Positions 60,711 to 64,000 of a stretch of 64,000 bases of DNA are shown here, in pieces. Both the position numbers and the translations under genes were made by a program. The stretch is taken from the NCBI RefSeq assembly GCF_013403915.1, contig NZ_JABFDI010000002.1, forward strand, positions 310,001 through 374,000, written 5' to 3'. This stretch comes from Winogradskyella pacifica (GTDB lineage Bacteria > Bacteroidota > Bacteroidia > Flavobacteriales > Flavobacteriaceae). Under the pieces are notes generated by a model that was not told where the DNA came from, made no database searches, and worked only from the letters and a program-made list of their open reading frames with translations. How positions within the stretch are numbered: position 1 is the stretch's first letter; each line of letters starts with the position of its first letter.

Positions 60711-63008
60711 ATGAAAATCTTTAAATTTTTCTTATGTGCTCTACTTTTAACCTCTTTTAGCACATACGCTCAAGATGACGAAAAGGCAGAACGCCAACAG
60801 GGTCATACTAATGAAAACAAATTCAAGCAGTTGTACGAAGAGTTTTCTACACCCAACGTTTTTAGAACGGGTTCAGGAGCACCAGGTCCAGGATATTATC
60901 AGCAGCAGGCAGATTACAAAATGGATATTGAAATCGATGATGACAATGCAAAATTGCATGGTGATGAAACGATTACATATACTAATAATTCGCCAGATGA
61001 TTTAAATTACCTCTGGGTACAATTAGATCAGAATATGCGTGCGAGAGATTCTAAAACCCCACTGATTAGTAGTTCTGGTATTTCGCCAGCTACAGTATCT
61101 TCTAGAGCTGTAAAATCGTATTTAAAAGAATCTTTTGATGGAGGTTTTAATATAGAGCATGTTAAGGATGTTAGTGGTAAAGATTTGCCTCATACTATAA
61201 ACCGTACAATGATGCGCGTAGAATTGCCAAAGGTTTTAAAATCTGGTGAGAAATTTTCGTTCCAAATAAAATGGTGGTACAATATTAATGACCACGTAAA
61301 GGATGGTGGACGTTCAGGATATGAGTATTTTGAAGAAAACGATAACCGTATTTATGTGATGGCGCAGTTCTATCCACGTATGGCTGTTTATAATGATGTA
61401 GAAGGTTGGCAGAATTCTCAATTTTGGGGACGTGATGAGTTTGCCTTACCATTTGGTAATTTTGATGTGAACATAACAGTACCTGCAGATCATATTTTAG
61501 ATGGTACAGGCTATTTAGTAAATCGTGAAGACGTATTTACTAAAGATATGATGAAGCGTTTTAACAAGGCGAAAAAATCTTACGATGAACCTGTAATGAT
61601 TGTAACACAAGCTGAAGCTGAAATTACCGAGAAATCTAAAAGTAAGAAGAAGAAAACATGGAAACTGTCTGCACAGATGGTTCGTGATTTTGGTTTTGCA
61701 ACCTCTCGAAAATTTTTATGGGATATGATGGCTGTTAAATTAGGCGAAAAAGATGTGATGGCGGTGTCTTTATATTCTAAAGAAGGAAATCCACTTTGGG
61801 AGCAATGGTCAACAAAATCTGTAGCGAGTACATTAAGAACGTACTCTAGAATGACATTTGATTATCCGTATCATAAGGCCATCTCTGTACATGCACCAAT
61901 GGGAATGGAATATCCAATGATTTGTTACAATTTTGGTCGTCCTGATAAAGATGGTAATTATTCTGATAGAACAAAATACGGAATGATAAGTGTTATTATT
62001 CACGAGGTTGGTCACAACTGGTTTCCTATGATTGTAAATAGCGATGAGCGTCAATGGACATGGATGGACGAAGGTTTAAATACCTTTAGTCAATACATCG
62101 CAGAACAAGATTTTGCAGAATGGTATCCAGCAGCGTTGTCGCCAAGCGATAAAGCGTATCCGTCTAGACGAGGACCGGCTAAAAACATAGTGAGATATAT
62201 GGGAGGCAATCAAGATTTCATTGCGCCAATTATGACGAAAGGTTTAAATACGTACCAATTTGGAAACAATGCTTACGGTAAACCTGCAACCGCATTAAAT
62301 ATTTTGAGAGAAACTATAATGGGGCATGATTTGTTTGACTACTCTTTTAAAGAATATGCCAACCGTTGGAAATTTAAGCACCCGACTCCTGAAGATTTTT
62401 TCCGTACCATGGAAGATGCATCAGCAGTAGATTTAGATTGGTTTTGGAGAGGTTGGTTTTATACCACAGATTATACTGATATTGGTATAAAAGAAGTTAA
62501 GAGATTTGCAGTTACAGGAACACCAAATGATAATGGAAAGCGCCTAGCTGAGCAATATAATAGAGATCCAAGTAGCTTAGTTTATTTTATTGAAGAAGGA
62601 GCCGAAGGTTATGACGATGCGATAAAAAGTGCTGGAACTATAGATAATTTGCCTACAGTGAAAGAATACATTATGGATAACTTTTCACCAAAGGAACAAA
62701 AAGAATTTAAGACGGCACCACAGTATTTTTACGAGGTAACCTTTGAAAAGCCAGGTGGATTAGTAATGCCAATTATTGTAGAATTTACTTATGCAGATGG
62801 TACTAAGAAGAGAGAAACGTATCCTGTTCAAATATGGAGACTAAATGATAAACAGGTTAGTAAAGCCATTGCAAGCGATAAGGAAATCATTTCTATAGCT
62901 TTAGATCCAGATTTAGAAACAGCTGATGTTGATACCACTAATAATGCTTGGCCTAAAGAAGTTAAAGATAGTGACTTCGATAAATTTAAGAGCAAGGTAA
63001 GAGATTAG
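60711..63008 (+). CDS. M1-family metallopeptidase (aminopeptidase-like), secreted
   Basis: A 765-residue zinc peptidase with signal peptide FFLCALLLTSFSTYA. After an N-terminal beta domain (YKMDIEIDDDNAKLHGDETI) comes the gluzincin site: H431 and H435 in IIHEVGHNWF and E454 in WTWMDEGLNTF, i.e. HExxH-18-E. The usual M1 GAMEN motif is replaced by a degenerate APMGMEYPM. The region after the active site includes FDYSFKEYANRWKFKHPTPE and DLDWFWRGWFYTTDY, typical of the family. It likely trims peptides in the periplasm or at the surface. No T9SS sorting domain is seen. It ends at a hairpin terminator. Confidence 0.92.
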   Translation: MKIFKFFLCALLLTSFSTYAQDDEKAERQQGHTNENKFKQLYEEFSTPNVFRTGSGAPGPGYYQQQADYKMDIEIDDDNAKLHGDETITYTNNSPDDLNYLWVQLDQNMRARDSKTPLISSSGISPATVSSRAVKSYLKESFDGGFNIEHVKDVSGKDLPHTINRTMMRVELPKVLKSGEKFSFQIKWWYNINDHVKDGGRSGYEYFEENDNRIYVMAQFYPRMAVYNDVEGWQNSQFWGRDEFALPFGNFDVNITVPADHILDGTGYLVNREDVFTKDMMKRFNKAKKSYDEPVMIVTQAEAEITEKSKSKKKKTWKLSAQMVRDFGFATSRKFLWDMMAVKLGEKDVMAVSLYSKEGNPLWEQWSTKSVASTLRTYSRMTFDYPYHKAISVHAPMGMEYPMICYNFGRPDKDGNYSDRTKYGMISVIIHEVGHNWFPMIVNSDERQWTWMDEGLNTFSQYIAEQDFAEWYPAALSPSDKAYPSRRGPAKNIVRYMGGNQDFIAPIMTKGLNTYQFGNNAYGKPATALNILRETIMGHDLFDYSFKEYANRWKFKHPTPEDFFRTMEDASAVDLDWFWRGWFYTTDYTDIGIKEVKRFAVTGTPNDNGKRLAEQYNRDPSSLVYFIEEGAEGYDDAIKSAGTIDNLPTVKEYIMDNFSPKEQKEFKTAPQYFYEVTFEKPGGLVMPIIVEFTYADGTKKRETYPVQIWRLNDKQVSKAIASDKEIISIALDPDLETADVDTTNNAWPKEVKDSDFDKFKSKVRD

Positions 63009-63029
63009 TAATTAGCATATTATGTAGTT

Positions 63030-63053
63030 TAGCCGACTTTATTTAAAGTCGGC
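63030..63053 (+). terminator. Terminator of the M1 peptidase gene
   Basis: AGCCGACTTT / AAAGTCGGCT stem of 10 bp with a 4-nt loop, followed on the plus strand by nine T; 21 bases past the stop. Confidence 0.88.
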
Positions 63054-63099
63054 TTTTTTTTATTTTTAATTTGAAGTGGTATAATCCACAAACTCACTT

Positions 63100-63107
63100 T
63101 ATATTTG
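63100..63107 (+). promoter_or_regulatory. Promoter -7 element abutting tatA
   Basis: TATATTTG followed by CA, exact TAnnTTTG. The predicted transcription start coincides with the GTG of tatA at 63112. Confidence 0.55.
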
Positions 63108-63111
63108 CATC

Positions 63112-63402
63112 GTGATACATCAACTTACAATCTTGTTTATAGGAGCTGCCGAGATAATGGTAATACTACTCATAGTGGTATTAGTATTTGGTGCAGATAA
63201 ATTACCTGAAATTGCGCGTGGTTTGGGTAAAGGTATGCGTCAATTAAAAGATGCAACCAACGATATAAAACACGAAGTGACTAAAAGTGCTAAAGAAAGT
63301 AACATTATAGATACAGACGTAACTAAAAGTGTGACTGACGAATTAAACAAAGTAAAAGATGATCTTGAAGACTTTACAGGATCCTTAAAACGCAATAAGT
63401 AA
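63112..63402 (+). CDS. tatA: Twin-arginine translocase subunit TatA/TatE
   Basis: A 96-residue protein with the TatA layout: a short N-terminal helix through the membrane (ILFIGAAEIMVILLIVVLVF), the hinge FGADKLPEIARGLGKGMRQL, an amphipathic helix, and a charged, probably disordered tail. It would form the pore for folded Tat substrates; tatC is not in this window. The GTG start is only 5 bases after a promoter motif, so the mRNA may be leaderless; a TTG at 63133 is an alternative, while the ATG at 63157 would cut into the membrane helix. A weak GTATTT/AAATAC hairpin plus T-run follows at 63407-63435. Confidence 0.9.
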   Translation: MIHQLTILFIGAAEIMVILLIVVLVFGADKLPEIARGLGKGMRQLKDATNDIKHEVTKSAKESNIIDTDVTKSVTDELNKVKDDLEDFTGSLKRNK

Positions 63403-63517
63403 TTGCGTATTTCTTAAAAATACACTTCATTTTTTAAAACAACCGTAAATACTAGAAGTAATTAGTGCGTTTTATTTAATATATTTAGAGAATTAATAAT
63501 CGTCTAAATTTTATTAT

Positions 63518-64000
63518 ATGAAAAAAATGTACACTTTGGTAGTGCTTCTCATAGCGATTACCATAGTATCTTGTTCTAAAGATACTGTTATTGAAACTGA
63601 AGCAGAAGCTGTTGAGTTTTCTGAAAATCCTCTAACTATTGAACAAATTAATCAACGCATTAGTGAGAGCATTAGAACTACAGGAGATTTTGATTGGAAT
63701 ACGGAAGACGCACATTTCTTATGGAGCGCGTTAATGCATGGGCAAAATGTACTGACTGTTGGTTACGGTAATGAAGGTCAGAGTTTTGGCGAAGCTGGAG
63801 ATACTGATCTTCAAAACAAAAAAAATAACTTAATTGCTACGATTCTTAATAAAGAGGACGTCGTTAAAAGCGATTTCAAACTTAAGGAAGATGATATCCT
63901 AACTGTCTTTGATGCAGAAGTAACTAAACTTGAAACCATTATTGCTTTAAGAGAAAGCGCTAACGTTAGGTATTTAGAGCCAAATGGTTATAATCATTAT
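63518..64000 (+). CDS. Lipoprotein, N-terminal part resembling a flavobacterial S8 peptidase prodomain, 3' truncated
   Basis: An open frame of 161 codons runs off the window end. It starts with a lipoprotein signal (YTLVVLLIAITIVSC) and continues TIEQINQRISESIRTTGDFD, AHFLWSALMHGQNVLTVGYG and the final RYLEPNGYNHY. The pattern, ending in a ...R-Y-x-E-P... segment, resembles the inhibitory prodomain that precedes the catalytic domain of subtilisin-type (S8) peptidases in Flavobacteriaceae; the catalytic part would lie beyond the window. Identification is from memory of such N-termini and is tentative. Confidence 0.6.
   Translation, partial: MKKMYTLVVLLIAITIVSCSKDTVIETEAEAVEFSENPLTIEQINQRISESIRTTGDFDWNTEDAHFLWSALMHGQNVLTVGYGNEGQSFGEAGDTDLQNKKNNLIATILNKEDVVKSDFKLKEDDILTVFDAEVTKLETIIALRESANVRYLEPNGYNHY

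Overview
This window is chromosomal DNA from a member of the Bacteroidota, most likely a marine Flavobacteriaceae (the Winogradskyella/Psychroserpens/Olleya type is plausible, but the genus cannot be fixed from the sequence alone). The evidence is: A+T-rich sequence; a short RpoD-type sigma factor together with many promoters of the Bacteroidota form TAnnTTTG; parts of the type IX secretion system (PorT, the plug protein) and a cargo protein with a C-terminal sorting domain; a TamL-type lipoprotein; and a Na+-pumping NADH:quinone reductase. I saw no rRNA, tRNA, CRISPR array, prophage or recognisable insertion sequence.

Layout. 1-2.4 kb: 3' end of an exopolysaccharide tyrosine autokinase, a CBS-domain protein, and an odd intergenic block (an 11-bp tandem repeat followed by a stray copy of the CBS gene's last codons). 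2.5-9.5 kb (minus strand): rpe, the primary sigma factor, a small unknown, the proCBA proline operon and a membrane glycosyltransferase. 9.7-12.5 kb: pnp and rpsO. 12.6-15 kb: two paralogous PAS histidine kinases. 15-20 kb: accD, fructose-bisphosphate aldolase and TamL. 20-25.4 kb: an rRNA/tRNA methyltransferase, porT-ubiE and the trkA-trkH potassium uptake operon, then three small tail-anchored proteins of unknown role. 26.7-36.8 kb: aminotransferase, desaturase, rsmG, a large YwqK/MORN-like repeat protein, a T9SS-secreted lipase-like hydrolase, pruA and apaG. 37-44.5 kb: T9SS plug protein divergent from nqrABCDEF. 44.6-50 kb: a third kinase of the same family with its response regulator, small lipoproteins, and apbE, whose product installs FMN on NqrB/NqrC. 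50-58 kb: housekeeping genes, a GxxExxY cassette framed by inverted repeats, map, gpmI, pepE. 58-64 kb: a secreted-protein cluster ending in an M1 metallopeptidase, then tatA and the start of a lipoprotein resembling an S8 peptidase prodomain.

How the genes fit together. Most content is core metabolism and envelope biology. Nqr plus ApbE, with the Trk system, suggests sodium/potassium bioenergetics suited to seawater. PorT, the plug protein, the sorting-domain hydrolase and TatA/TamL are export machinery. proCBA (synthesis) and pruA (breakdown) cover both directions of proline metabolism. The TAnnTTTG motifs and hairpin terminators let many start codons and transcript ends be placed, and several long-ORF starts have been moved downstream because they lie inside or upstream of a promoter.

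I did not find a clearly new multi-gene system. The best candidates for undescribed biology are the three small membrane proteins after trkH (two share a strong unrecognised motif), the inverted-repeat-framed GxxExxY cassette, the 11-bp array with a duplicated CBS gene tail, and the pair of secreted CarboxypepD_reg-like proteins.
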